From Solemya velum gill symbiont (lineage in GTDB: Bacteria; Pseudomonadota; Gammaproteobacteria; Chromatiales; Chromatiaceae): a DNA stretch of 64,000 nucleotides. Below, one piece after another: positions 55,374-64,000 of the stretch; the stretch's first letter is position 1; each line of letters opens with the position of its first letter. The stretch covers positions 124,001-188,000 of the forward strand of contig NZ_JRAA01000001.1 in NCBI RefSeq assembly GCF_000787395.1, written 5' to 3'. The translations under genes and the position numbers were made by a program. The notes under the pieces were generated by a model. It had not been told where the DNA came from, did no database searches, and saw nothing but the letters and a program-made list of their open reading frames with translations.

Positions 55374-56048
55374 ATGTCTGTCTGGAGCGCTTTTATTCAG
55401 CTGATTCGTCGCGACCTCGTCCTTGCACTGCGCAGACGCTCCGAACTGGCCAACCCGATTCTCTTTTTCGTCATGGTGATTGTGCTGTTTCCGCTTGGCA
55501 TCGGAGCAGAGCCCAATCTCCTGGCACGCATGGCGCCTGGTATCGTGTGGGTTTCCGCACTACTTGCAGCGCTCTTGTCAATGGACGCGATTTTCCGTTC
55601 CGACTTCGAGGATGGAACACTTGAGCAGTTGCTGCTGAGCGCGCAACCGCTGCCGGTACTGATTCTTGCAAAGGTATCCGCTCACTGGCTGGTCACTGGC
55701 CTGCCGCTGCTGATCGTTGCACCTCTGCTGGCGGTTTTTCTGGGTATGTCGGAAACTGCCCTGGGTGCACTGCTGATTTCACTCGCGCTGGGTACACCAG
55801 TACTTAGCCTGATCGGTACAATTGGCGTTGCACTGACTGTCGGTTTACGCCGTGGTGGTGTGATACTCTCGCTGCTGGTACTGCCGCTTTACGTGCCGGT
55901 ACTCATTTTTGGTGCATCGATGGTCGATTCGGCTGCAACTGGATTGTCTTTCAGTGGTCAGATATATATTCTTGCAGCATTTCTTGCGCTGGCGCTGTCA
56001 CTGGCACCTGTTGCCGCAGCTTCAGCGCTTCGCATTAGTTTAAGTTAG
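55374..56048 (+). CDS. ccmB: Heme exporter membrane protein CcmB
   Basis: A 224-residue membrane protein with six hydrophobic helices and the CcmB segment LIRRDLVLALRRRSELANPILFF (N-terminal, split by a charged loop). It partners CcmA. It starts 3 bases after the ccmA stop. Confidence 0.95.
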   Translation: MSVWSAFIQLIRRDLVLALRRRSELANPILFFVMVIVLFPLGIGAEPNLLARMAPGIVWVSALLAALLSMDAIFRSDFEDGTLEQLLLSAQPLPVLILAKVSAHWLVTGLPLLIVAPLLAVFLGMSETALGALLISLALGTPVLSLIGTIGVALTVGLRRGGVILSLLVLPLYVPVLIFGASMVDSAATGLSFSGQIYILAAFLALALSLAPVAAASALRISLS

Positions 56049-56064
56049 GGTAATACGGGACAAG

Positions 56065-56820
56065 ATGAACATCTTCATGAAATGGTTCCACCGGTTGGGT
56101 TCACCACCGTGGTTTTATAATATCAGCGGCAAGCTGATTCCCTGGTTTGCTGTTACGACCATCCTTACACTGGTGGTCGGGATGTACGGCGGCCTTATAC
56201 TGGCACCGGCCGATTACCAACAGGGTGACAGTTTCCGGATTATCTATGTTCATGTGCCTGCGGCATGGATGTCACTCTTTATTTATATCGTTATGGCGGT
56301 CGCAGGTGCAATCAGCCTCGTCTGGCGCATGAAGATGGCAGACGTCATGCTCATCAGCAGTGCATCTGTCGGTGCTTCCTTTACTTTTATTGCCCTGGTG
56401 ACCGGTTCCCTGTGGGGTAAGCCGATGTGGGGGACCTACTGGACTTGGGATGCGCGCCTGACCTCTGAACTGCTGCTGCTGTTCCTCTATTTCGGTATCA
56501 TTGCGCTCTACAATGCGGTCGAGGACCGCCAGACGGCATCTCGCGCTGTTGCTGTCCTGACCCTTGTGGGTGTAGTCAATATACCGATTATTCACTACTC
56601 TGTGGAGTGGTGGAACACACTGCACCAGGGAACCACGGTGGCTCGTATGGATGGCCCGGCAATGGACAGCTCGATGCTGTGGCCCTTGCTGACCATGGCA
56701 GTCTGTTTCAAGCTCTATTATATCTGGGTGTTGTTGGTAAAGGCGCGTGCCGAGTTACTTTCACGTGAGATCAATAACGGCTGGGTCAGGGAGTTGGTTG
56801 GAGGAAAAGCCAATGGCTGA
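56065..56820 (+). CDS. ccmC: Heme lyase/exporter CcmC
   Basis: A 251-residue membrane protein with six helices and the tryptophan-rich heme-handling motif WGTYWTWDARLTSELLL in the periplasmic loop. His residues in YVHVPAAW and IIHYSVEWW are the expected heme ligands. It loads heme onto CcmE. It overlaps ccmD by 8 bases. Confidence 0.95.
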   Translation: MNIFMKWFHRLGSPPWFYNISGKLIPWFAVTTILTLVVGMYGGLILAPADYQQGDSFRIIYVHVPAAWMSLFIYIVMAVAGAISLVWRMKMADVMLISSASVGASFTFIALVTGSLWGKPMWGTYWTWDARLTSELLLLFLYFGIIALYNAVEDRQTASRAVAVLTLVGVVNIPIIHYSVEWWNTLHQGTTVARMDGPAMDSSMLWPLLTMAVCFKLYYIWVLLVKARAELLSREINNGWVRELVGGKANG

Positions 56821-56977
56821 ATTTTTCGCAATGGGCGGTTACGCCTTCTTTGTCTGGATGTCACTCGGCATCACGGCAGTTGTACTGGTGGCAAATCTTG
56901 CCTGGGCAAGTATGAGTCATCGTAAGCAGTTGCAGCGCATTTCAAGACGCGTACGCAGGGAGAATCTGAAAACATGA
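56813..56977 (+). CDS. ccmD: Cytochrome c maturation protein CcmD
   Basis: A 54-residue protein with a single helix ([20 protein letters not shown]) and a basic cytoplasmic tail, the usual form of CcmD. It helps release holo-CcmE. I chose the ATG at 56813, overlapping the end of ccmC. Confidence 0.9.
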   Translation: MAEFFAMGGYAFFVWMSLGITAVVLVANLAWASMSHRKQLQRISRRVRRENLKT

Positions 56978-57411
56978 GAGCTATTCGCAAAAAACGACTC
57001 GGTCTGATCCTGTTAATGGTAGCTGGCGTCGCTGTTGCCGTCGGCCTGACACTGATGGCACTTAACGAGAACATCAACCACTTTTATGATCCTACCCAGA
57101 TCAAGGCCGGTGAGGCACCTGATAATCACATCTTCCGCGTTGGCGGCATGGTTGTTGATGGCAGCGTCAGGCGCAATGAGGGTGATATTAACGTCGAGTT
57201 CGGACTTACTGATTACAAGGAGTCTGTAACGGTACGCTATAGCGGAATTCTTCCAGACCTGTTCCGTGAGGGGCAGGGCATCGTAGCACTCGGCAAACTC
57301 GATTCTGAAGGTGTCTTTGTGGCCGAAGAGGTTCTCGCCAAGCATGATGAAAATTACATGCCTCCTGAAGTTGCCGATTCACTCAAAAAGTCAGCTTCCG
57401 CTGACAAGTAG
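56974..57411 (+). CDS. ccmE: Heme chaperone CcmE
   Basis: A 145-residue periplasmic protein anchored by an N-terminal helix (residues ~9-28). A beta-barrel domain follows and ends with [13 protein letters not shown], the HxxxY-type motif whose His binds heme covalently. It overlaps ccmD by 4 bases. Confidence 0.96.
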   Translation: MRAIRKKRLGLILLMVAGVAVAVGLTLMALNENINHFYDPTQIKAGEAPDNHIFRVGGMVVDGSVRRNEGDINVEFGLTDYKESVTVRYSGILPDLFREGQGIVALGKLDSEGVFVAEEVLAKHDENYMPPEVADSLKKSASADK

Positions 57412-57423
57412 ACGGGCTTAATC

Positions 57424-59385
57424 ATGATTCCTGAACTTGGACAGGTTGCACTGGTACTCGCACTCGGGATGGCATTCATCCAGGGTATATTGCCGTTGAT
57501 CGGCGCTCAATTCGGTTACCGCGGCTGGGTCGCGATTGCACGACCGGCTGCTCGTGGACAGACGTTCTTTCTGCTGGTCGCATTTGTAGCCTTGCTCTAC
57601 TCATTCCTGACCAATGATTTCTCGGTCAAGTATGTTGCGACCAACTCCAACACACTGTTGCCAACGATTTACAAGGTCTCTGCTGTATGGGGCGGACATG
57701 AGGGTTCACTGCTGTTGTGGGCGTTCACACTGTCGATCTGGAGCTTCTTAATCACTTTCTTCTCCCGTAGTATGCCTGACCTCGTGGTTGCAAGAGTTAT
57801 CGGTGTAATGGGACTCATCAGTGTCGGCTTTCTGCTTTTCATGATCCTGACTTCGAACCCGTTTGACAGGGTGCTGCCGGCACTTGCCGAGGGACGTGAC
57901 CTGAATCCGCTGTTGCAGGATTTCGGGCTGGCGATACACCCACCGATGCTTTATCTCGGCTATGTCGGATTTGCAGTGCCATTCGCCTTTGCTGTTGCCG
58001 CCATGCTGGGTGGAAAACTGGATGCTTCGTGGGCGCGCTGGTCAAGGCCGTGGACAAATGTAGCCTGGATGTTCCTGACCCTGGGTATTGCACTTGGTAG
58101 CTGGTGGGCTTACTACGAGCTTGGCTGGGGAGGCTGGTGGTTCTGGGATCCTGTCGAGAATGCCTCCTTTATGCCATGGCTTGTTGGTACTGCCCTGATG
58201 CACTCGCTAGCTGTGACTGAAAAACGCGGTACATTCAAGGCGTGGACAGTATTGCTGGCAATTTTCACTTTCTCATTGAGCCTGTTGGGTACGTTCCTGG
58301 TGCGTTCAGGTGTTCTCACTTCGGTACACGCCTTTGCATCTGACCCCGAGCGTGGTGTGTTCATACTTGCCTTCCTGTTCGCGGTTGTTGGCAGTTCGCT
58401 GACACTCTATGCATTCCGTGCAGCCGATATACGCAGCCAGACGAAATTTGAGCTGGTGTCGCGCGAGACGGGTCTGCTGATGAACAATATTCTCCTGGTG
58501 GTGGCTTGCGCCAGTGTGTTGCTGGGTACGCTTTACCCGCTGGTGCTCGATTCGCTCGAGCTTGGGAAAATCTCTGTTGGCCCTCCCTATTTCAACTCGG
58601 TGTTCGTACCATTGATGGTGCCTCTGGGTGTGCTGCTTGGTTTTGGAGCCCTGGCGCGCTGGAAGCGTGACAGCTTTGCAGATCTGCTGAAGAAACTCTC
58701 ACCTGCAGTTGTGATCAGCGTGGTCGGAAGTATCGGTCTGACCTTCCTGATGCCGCAGTTCAAATGGCTTTCAGTACTCGGGCTTTTCATTGCACTGTGG
58801 GTTATCTCTGCAACCGTTATTGCTTTCAGGCAGCAGCTGGGCGGTCGTTCACCGTTCGCTTTGTCGAGAGGATTCTGGGGCATGACACTTGGACATATCG
58901 GTATCGCTGTATTTACCGTTGGTGTAACCCTGACCTCACTCTACAGCGTGGAAAAAGATGTCAGCCTCAAGGCGGGTGATCATTATGAACTTGCCGGATT
59001 CGATTTCCATCTTAAAGAGATACAGCCGGTTCGCGGTCCTAATTATCAGGGTCACCGTGGTGTTATCGAAGTTATCGATGCGGAAGGTCAACGTGAATCA
59101 CAGCTGTATGCCGAGAAGCGAAACTATTTCTCAAGCTCCATGCCGATGACTGAAGCGGGTATCGATGCAGGCCTCACGCGTGATCTGTTTGTGGCCCTCG
59201 GTGAGCCGCTTGGTGGTGATGCCTGGGCAGTCCGTCTCTATCACAAGCCTTTCATTCGATGGATCTGGTTGGGAGCAATCATCATGTCGTTGGGAGGCCT
59301 GCTAGGTGCAACCGACCGTCGCTACTTTGCAATGGCTCGTCGTAGGTCCAGGGTGGTTAAAGGCGCTGCGGAGGCTGCTGCATGA
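57424..59385 (+). CDS. ccmF: Heme lyase CcmF
   Basis: A 653-residue membrane protein with about 15 helices. The tryptophan-rich heme-binding segment reads GWGGWWFWDPVENASFMPW. It joins heme from CcmE to apocytochrome c together with CcmH/I. The length is normal. It overlaps ccmG by 4 bases. Confidence 0.96.
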   Translation: MIPELGQVALVLALGMAFIQGILPLIGAQFGYRGWVAIARPAARGQTFFLLVAFVALLYSFLTNDFSVKYVATNSNTLLPTIYKVSAVWGGHEGSLLLWAFTLSIWSFLITFFSRSMPDLVVARVIGVMGLISVGFLLFMILTSNPFDRVLPALAEGRDLNPLLQDFGLAIHPPMLYLGYVGFAVPFAFAVAAMLGGKLDASWARWSRPWTNVAWMFLTLGIALGSWWAYYELGWGGWWFWDPVENASFMPWLVGTALMHSLAVTEKRGTFKAWTVLLAIFTFSLSLLGTFLVRSGVLTSVHAFASDPERGVFILAFLFAVVGSSLTLYAFRAADIRSQTKFELVSRETGLLMNNILLVVACASVLLGTLYPLVLDSLELGKISVGPPYFNSVFVPLMVPLGVLLGFGALARWKRDSFADLLKKLSPAVVISVVGSIGLTFLMPQFKWLSVLGLFIALWVISATVIAFRQQLGGRSPFALSRGFWGMTLGHIGIAVFTVGVTLTSLYSVEKDVSLKAGDHYELAGFDFHLKEIQPVRGPNYQGHRGVIEVIDAEGQRESQLYAEKRNYFSSSMPMTEAGIDAGLTRDLFVALGEPLGGDAWAVRLYHKPFIRWIWLGAIIMSLGGLLGATDRRYFAMARRRSRVVKGAAEAAA

Positions 59386-59927
59386 AGAAAACACTTTTAC
59401 CGCTGATCTTTTTTGTTGGTATGGCGGCGCTTTTCTATTTTGTACTCGGCAAGATGAACAAGGGGGAATACAACCCGCGTGATATTCCGACCGAGTTTAT
59501 TGGCCGTGCAGCACCTGAATTTGCTCTGCCAGACCTGTTTGACCCCAGCGAGACTGTCAGGCCATCCGATATGATGGGCAAGGTCTGGTTACTCAATGTA
59601 TGGGGAACCTGGTGTCCCGAGTGCTGGCGTGAGCATGATTACCTTCTCAAGCTGAAGCGTGACGGTGTGCCGATTATCGGCGTCGACTGGCGCGATACAG
59701 AGGAAGATGCAAAGGACTTCCTCAGGCGCAAAGGCAATCCGTTTATCAAGGTGCCCTTTGATCCGAAAAGCGTTGCGGCAATCGAGTGGGGTGTTTACGG
59801 TGCACCTGAAACATTTCTTATCGATGCGCAAGGCATAATACGCGTCAAGCATGCAGGTGGTATGGATCCCAAGGTATGGAATGAAAAGTTTGAACCCTGG
59901 TTTTCTGACGGGAGTGCAGTCAAGTGA
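59382..59927 (+). CDS. ccmG: Thiol:disulfide interchange protein CcmG (DsbE)
   Basis: A 181-residue membrane-anchored thioredoxin-like protein. The N-terminal helix spans about residues 5-22. The active site is WGTWCPECWREH (WCPEC), and the conserved cis-proline lies in GVYGAPETFLI. It keeps apocytochrome cysteines reduced. Confidence 0.95.
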   Translation: MKKTLLPLIFFVGMAALFYFVLGKMNKGEYNPRDIPTEFIGRAAPEFALPDLFDPSETVRPSDMMGKVWLLNVWGTWCPECWREHDYLLKLKRDGVPIIGVDWRDTEEDAKDFLRRKGNPFIKVPFDPKSVAAIEWGVYGAPETFLIDAQGIIRVKHAGGMDPKVWNEKFEPWFSDGSAVK

Positions 59928-60382
59928 GAGTTCTAGTTTTAATCATTAGCATGGTGCTTTCCGCAAGCGTGTTTGCCAAGGTTGAGGCGCTGACATTCGA
60001 TACGCCTCAGCAGGAAGAAACCTACAAGCGCCTGATTGGTGAGTTGCGTTGCCTCGTCTGCCAGAATCAAAATATTGCTGATTCAAACGCTGAACTGGCA
60101 CAGGACCTGCGTGCCAGGACATACGACCTGGTCAAGCAGGGCATGAGTGAACAGGAGATTATCGATCACATGGTGCAGCGCTATGGCGACTTCGTCATGT
60201 ATCGTCCACCACTCAAGTCGACCACCATTTTTTTATGGATAGGTCCTTTTATTCTGATGTTTGTTGCTGTTGTTCTTGTTCTTCTCTATGTTAAGAGACG
60301 CAGAAACGAAGAGCAGGAAACCAACGTTGATGACGCCAAGCTCGACGCGGCGCGTAAACTGCTGGAGAGCGAAAAAGAATGA
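59924..60382 (+). CDS. ccmH: Cytochrome c maturation protein CcmH
   Basis: A 152-residue protein with a signal peptide (residues 1-18), the redox motif LRCLVCQNQN (CxxC) and a C-terminal membrane helix (about residues 102-122). It reduces apocytochrome c. It starts with GTG overlapping the ccmG stop. This is the short CcmH form; the TPR part is the separate ccmI that follows. Confidence 0.95.
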   Translation: MRVLVLIISMVLSASVFAKVEALTFDTPQQEETYKRLIGELRCLVCQNQNIADSNAELAQDLRARTYDLVKQGMSEQEIIDHMVQRYGDFVMYRPPLKSTTIFLWIGPFILMFVAVVLVLLYVKRRRNEEQETNVDDAKLDAARKLLESEKE

Positions 60383-61629
60383 CTCTTTTCTGGATAGTAA
60401 CGGCTGTCATGCTTGTGATTGCCATGGTGATGGTTGCGCCTGCATTACTGCGGCCTGTGATTCGTAATACATCTACCGGTGATTCGGAGAATACCGAGAT
60501 TGCACGTGAGAGACTGGAACAGATTCGCCAGTCACATACTCACGGTGAATTGAGTGACTCTGAATTCGCCCAGGGTGTGTCGGAAGTTGAAGCGATACTC
60601 GCCGAGGAGTTGGCAACACAGGAGAGGAGCGAACTTACGGGTAACCCGTTTGGGAAAGTTGCTCTGATCGCAATAGTTTTGTCATTGCCGGTGTTTACAT
60701 TTTTTCTCTATCAGTTCGTTGGTACTCCTGAGGGAATCGATGCTGAGAAAAGTGCAGCTCAGCAGCAACAGACTCCTGCCGGTCATCAAACTTCACAAGA
60801 AGGTGAAATGCCATCTATGCCTGACCTGGTGGACCAGTTGGCTATCAAGCTGCAACAGGAACCGGAAAATGCAGACGGCTGGTTCATGCTGGGACGCAGC
60901 CAGATGACTCTCGGCCGCTACGAGGATGCCGTCGCTTCGTTCCGTCAAGTGGACGGACTGGTTCCGAACACCTCACCCGTGCTGCTTGCACTGGCCAATG
61001 CCGTTGCGATGGCACAGGGTGGACAGATTGCCGGTGAACCTGAAGAGTTGGTTTTAAGAGCGCTCGAGATCGAACCGAATGATTCAATCGGCTTGTGGCT
61101 TGCCGGTAATGCGCGCCATGAAGCGGGCGATTTTCAGGGTGCGATCGATTACTGGCAGCGTGCAATTCCCCTGTTGGCGGATAGTCCTGCAGACCAGCAG
61201 GAGCTGACTACACGTATGCAGACAGTTGCCTCGCAGGCAGGTATTAGTCTAAACGATACGCCTCAGGCACTAGCACCAGTATCGAAAACCCTTACAGTAA
61301 AAGTCTCTCTCGACGCTGCACTGGCTGATCAGCTGACAGGCACCGAAACCCTGTTCGTGTTTGCTCGTGCCGTCAGTGGATCGCCAATGCCACTTGCCGC
61401 CTCAAGGCATAGCGTTAATGAATTGCCGGTTGAGGTTGAACTGACCGATGCCATGGCAATGATGCCGGCGATGAAGCTGTCCGGTTTTGACGAGGTCAAG
61501 GTAAGTGCAAAAATCTCTTCCAGCGGTAGTGCGACGCCCGGTGAAACTGATCTTGTTTCCGAGGCTGTGGTTGCAAATCCTGGGCAGGGCGAAGCAGTTT
61601 CACTCGTCGTCAACAAGCAGCGTCAGTAA
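60379..61629 (+). CDS. ccmI: Cytochrome c maturation protein CcmI
   Basis: A 416-residue protein with helices at about residues 4-22 and 95-112. A periplasmic TPR domain follows at about residues 150-300 (ENADGWFMLGRSQMTLGRYEDAV), then a C-terminal beta domain (about residues 310-412). It chaperones apocytochromes to the CcmF/H complex. Last gene of the ccm operon. Confidence 0.93.
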   Translation: MTLFWIVTAVMLVIAMVMVAPALLRPVIRNTSTGDSENTEIARERLEQIRQSHTHGELSDSEFAQGVSEVEAILAEELATQERSELTGNPFGKVALIAIVLSLPVFTFFLYQFVGTPEGIDAEKSAAQQQQTPAGHQTSQEGEMPSMPDLVDQLAIKLQQEPENADGWFMLGRSQMTLGRYEDAVASFRQVDGLVPNTSPVLLALANAVAMAQGGQIAGEPEELVLRALEIEPNDSIGLWLAGNARHEAGDFQGAIDYWQRAIPLLADSPADQQELTTRMQTVASQAGISLNDTPQALAPVSKTLTVKVSLDAALADQLTGTETLFVFARAVSGSPMPLAASRHSVNELPVEVELTDAMAMMPAMKLSGFDEVKVSAKISSSGSATPGETDLVSEAVVANPGQGEAVSLVVNKQRQ

Positions 61630-61639
61630 CAAAAGTATC

Positions 61640-62530
61640 GTGTACAAAACAATCGAGACGACCATTGGCAACACGCCGCTCGTGCGGCTGCAGCGCATTG
61701 TGCCGCAAGGCGCAAGTACGCTACTGGTCAAGCTGGAGGGAAACAATCCCGCCGGTTCGGTTAAGGACCGGCCAGCTCTCTACATGATCAAGTGCGCCGA
61801 AGAGCGCGGTGACATCAAGCCGGGCGATTGCCTGATTGAGGCCACCAGTGGTAACACAGGTATTGCACTGGCGATGGCTGCTGCGATTAAAGGCTATCGC
61901 ATGATTCTCATCATGCCCGACAATCTCAGTGTAGAACGCCGTGCCGCCATGCGTGCCTATGGTGCCGAGCTGGTGCTGGTGACACAGGAAGAGGGCATGG
62001 AAGGTGCGCGTGATCTTGCCGATAAAATGCAGGACGAGGGCAAGGGTATCGTGCTCAACCAGTTCGGCAATTTCGATAATCCGCAAGCCCATTACGAAAC
62101 CACCGGTCCAGAGATCTGGCGTGACACCAATGGCGAAGTGACTCATTTTGTCAGTGCCATGGGAACCACCGGCACCATCATGGGCACATCGCGTTTCCTG
62201 AAAGAGAAAAATCCGGCTATACAAATCATCGGTGTGCAACCGGAAGAGGGAGCCTCTATCCCGGGTATACGCCGCTGGCCGCAAGAGTACCTGCCTACCA
62301 TTTTTGAATCACAGCGTGTCGATGAAGAACTCGATGTAACCCAGGATGAGGCGGAAGATATGACTCGTCGCCTTGCAGCAGAAGAGGGTATCTTCTGCGG
62401 TATCTCCTCCGGGGGCGCTGTCGCTTCGGCGCTCAAGGTTGCACAGAGCAACCCCGGTGCAACCGTTGTTGCCATCATCTGTGACCGTGGTGACCGTTAC
62501 CTGTCGACCGGCGTTTTCCCCGCAGAATGA
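61640..62530 (+). CDS. cysM: Cysteine synthase B
   Basis: A 296-residue PLP enzyme. The PLP Lys lies in NPAGSVKDRPAL, the substrate loop in EATSGNTGIAL, the phosphate cradle in GTTGTIMGTSRF and the C-terminal SSGGAVASAL segment. It makes cysteine from O-acetylserine and sulfide or thiosulfate. I chose the GTG at 61640, 10 bases after ccmI; the open frame extends upstream only inside ccmI. Its place after the ccm genes supplies cysteine, though it may simply be a neighbour. Confidence 0.93.
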   Translation: MYKTIETTIGNTPLVRLQRIVPQGASTLLVKLEGNNPAGSVKDRPALYMIKCAEERGDIKPGDCLIEATSGNTGIALAMAAAIKGYRMILIMPDNLSVERRAAMRAYGAELVLVTQEEGMEGARDLADKMQDEGKGIVLNQFGNFDNPQAHYETTGPEIWRDTNGEVTHFVSAMGTTGTIMGTSRFLKEKNPAIQIIGVQPEEGASIPGIRRWPQEYLPTIFESQRVDEELDVTQDEAEDMTRRLAAEEGIFCGISSGGAVASALKVAQSNPGATVVAIICDRGDRYLSTGVFPAE

Positions 62531-63210
62531 ATATGCGCTTTATTTACTGCCAGACACTGCCCGATATTGATGGTGCGCGCGCTCTATACGATTTGGATGA
62601 GAGCATTAGTGACAAGCAGGTAGCCAAGATCATTTTTCATCATCACACCCAGGAGCAGGGCAGGGATGCAGCATTCCTCGCACCTTTCCAGGCGATGCTG
62701 AGCGTGGTTGCCATGTTCGAAATTCGTGATTTTGAGACGCGCCTTGTTATTACAGATATAGCTGATCGCAGCGAGATGGAACTGCTAGCAGCAATTGCAC
62801 CAAGACTCGATGGACAGCAGGCTCTGTGCTGGGATGATGGTCATCAACTTGAAGCACTGATCAAAACACGTGCGCTTGTTCATGCCGAGTCACTCATGGA
62901 TCTGCAACTGCAACCGGTCGAGGAAATGCTGTCACTGCGTCCCGGCGATGTCGGTCTCGTGCAGATGGCTGGCCGGCTTGGAATAACCGCGCACAAGACA
63001 ATCAGTGATGAGTCCGCCTGGGATGTCTACCGTAAAGAAGGCATTACGCCGCTGGTTGATCGTTGCAGGGAGAACCTGCTGGCAACAACCCTGGTTGGCC
63101 TGAGAAAAATGTGGCTGGCTGATCTTATCGACGAAGATGAATGTGATGAGTTGAGTGAAGCCTGTCGTGTACACGCCAACAACTATCCAGGCGAATCCCG
63201 GAACAAATAA
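62527..63210 (+). CDS. PolB-like 3'-5' exonuclease family protein, catalytic residues lost
   Basis: A 227-residue protein whose overall pattern follows the predicted PolB-like 3'-5' exonuclease family (ribonuclease H fold). The N-terminal region with TLPDIDGARALYDLDE and VAKIIFHHHTQEQG and the C-terminal DVYRKEGITPLVDRCRENLLATTLVGLR both align by eye. However, the first catalytic motif, normally F-D-I-E-T, reads YCQTL, and the usual Asp of the C-terminal Y-C-x-x-D motif is replaced by Asn (CRENLLAT). It overlaps cysM by 4 bases. It is probably a non-catalytic relative with a structural or binding role. The family match is from pattern memory only. Confidence 0.6.
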   Translation: MNMRFIYCQTLPDIDGARALYDLDESISDKQVAKIIFHHHTQEQGRDAAFLAPFQAMLSVVAMFEIRDFETRLVITDIADRSEMELLAAIAPRLDGQQALCWDDGHQLEALIKTRALVHAESLMDLQLQPVEEMLSLRPGDVGLVQMAGRLGITAHKTISDESAWDVYRKEGITPLVDRCRENLLATTLVGLRKMWLADLIDEDECDELSEACRVHANNYPGESRNK

Positions 63211-63215
63211 TATTA

Positions 63216-64000
63216 ATGGCCAGACGTCGTAGAAAACAGCTACCGCAGGGTAGTTTTCCCGCCACGATTGAATCTCTCAGTCATGATGGCCGTGGTGTCG
63301 CACACATCGATGGCAAGGTGACTTTTATCCCGACAACACTGCAGGGTGAAGAGATACAGTTCCACTATAGCTATCGTTCGCGCAAACATGACGAGGGCAT
63401 ACTCGATAGTGTCGACAAGGCGTCTGACGAGCGTGTCGAAGCGGGATGTGCACACTTTGGTATCTGTGGTGGTTGCAGCCTGCAACACATGGCGGCCGAG
63501 GCGCAGATGGCTTACAAGCAAGAGGCGCTGATGGATGCTTTCGAACGCATCGGCAATGTCACTCCTGAGGCAGTTGCCGCGCCCTTGCATTCAGAACCAT
63601 GGGGATACCGGCGCAAGGCACGCCTTGGAGTCAGGCATGTATTCAAGAAAGGACGCGTGTTGGTCGGTTTTCGTGAACGTGGCACCTCCTACCTGGCAGA
63701 TATCCGTCACTGTAAAGTGTTGCATCCATCTGTCGGTGAGCACCTGGAGGCACTCGGTGACATGATCATGACGCTTTCGATCAGCGAACAGTTGCCTCAG
63801 ATTGAGGTTGCTGTCGGTGACGATGCAACGGTCATGATTTTCCGCATTCTTGAACCTCTCACCGAGTCGGACGAAAAAACTATTGCCGATTTCTGTGCGC
63901 AAAGAGAGTGGACGCCTTATCTGCAGGATGGTGGACCGCAGACGGTCAAGCCGCTGCATGATGCGGCCACGCTGACCTACTCATTGCCACAGGAGTCGCT
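63216..64000 (+). CDS. rlmD: 23S rRNA (uracil-1939-C5)-methyltransferase RlmD, 5' part
   Basis: Cut by the window end at 64000. The visible ~261 residues start with a basic segment (MARRRRKQLPQG). A TRAM RNA-binding domain follows (ATIESLSHDGRGVAHIDGKV), then the iron-sulfur cysteines CAHFGICGGC and the WGYRRKARLGVR segment typical of RlmD/RumA. The methyltransferase catalytic domain lies beyond the window. It lies six bases after the preceding gene, in a probable cysM-exo-rlmD operon. Confidence 0.9.
   Translation, partial: MARRRRKQLPQGSFPATIESLSHDGRGVAHIDGKVTFIPTTLQGEEIQFHYSYRSRKHDEGILDSVDKASDERVEAGCAHFGICGGCSLQHMAAEAQMAYKQEALMDAFERIGNVTPEAVAAPLHSEPWGYRRKARLGVRHVFKKGRVLVGFRERGTSYLADIRHCKVLHPSVGEHLEALGDMIMTLSISEQLPQIEVAVGDDATVMIFRILEPLTESDEKTIADFCAQREWTPYLQDGGPQTVKPLHDAATLTYSLPQES

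Noticed and set aside
1-64000. CRISPR array or prophage
   Set aside because: I saw no regularly spaced direct repeats and no phage structural or integrase genes on either strand.

Overview
The window looks like the chromosome of a gammaproteobacterium, probably a sulfur-metabolising one. The evidence is gene content and order: a complete System I cytochrome c maturation operon (ccmA to ccmI) followed by cysM and rlmD, dctBD and dctPQM, rep, rdgB, DUF2782 and DUF3379 genes, and a group of periplasmic DsrE-like and rhodanese proteins. The sulfur lifestyle is inference. No rRNA or CRISPR array is present; there is one tRNA, tRNA-Ser(UGA).

Layout. 0-6 kb: an ECF sigma factor with a small zinc-finger anti-sigma protein, then a large hybrid histidine kinase split by an IS30-family element, and its partner response regulator-GGDEF protein. 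6-13 kb: an MFS (UMF1-type) transporter, a patatin-like lipoprotein and a two-gene RND efflux operon. 13-19 kb: hemerythrin, a cyclic-nucleotide-binding protein, and a Cache-GGDEF-EAL gene broken twice by the same IS30 element. The three IS copies are 1070 bp each, encode identical 320-aa transposases and have 3-bp target duplications. Removing them restores the open frames exactly, so the insertions are recent.

19-26 kb is the most unusual part. It holds three secreted DsrE-like proteins and an 800-aa fusion (CoA-disulfide-reductase-like flavoprotein, rhodanese, cyclic-nucleotide-binding domain, rhodanese). It also holds an ECF sigma factor whose cognate membrane anti-sigma factor carries a fourth DsrE-like domain on its periplasmic side. 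All four DsrE-like domains share one cysteine in a C-A-x-T-like motif and a G-x-x-Y-I/V-K/R C-terminus. I infer a sulfur-responsive sigma/anti-sigma system that controls related periplasmic sulfur carriers.

26-34 kb is a decaying, repeat-rich stretch. It has an IS3-family element with a -1 frameshift site, flanked by two truncated genes and no target duplication, several orphan hypothetical genes, the tRNA-Ser, and remnants of a response regulator joined to an anti-sigma kinase tail. 32.5-38.5 kb is sugar-nucleotide metabolism (NDP-sugar pyrophosphorylase, pgi, manC, phosphomannomutase), probably feeding GDP-mannose to surface polysaccharide. 38.6-47.9 kb holds a third ECF sigma/anti-sigma pair, an SDR oxidoreductase, rep, a LOG-family protein, and a histidine-rich secreted protein with a PepSY protein and an OmpR/PhoQ-type two-component system, then rdgB. 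48-54.6 kb is a dicarboxylate-type TRAP transporter with its DctB/DctD pair and a good sigma-54 promoter candidate. 54.7-64 kb is the ccm operon, cysM, an exonuclease-like protein that has lost its catalytic acids, and the 5' part of rlmD, which runs off the window.
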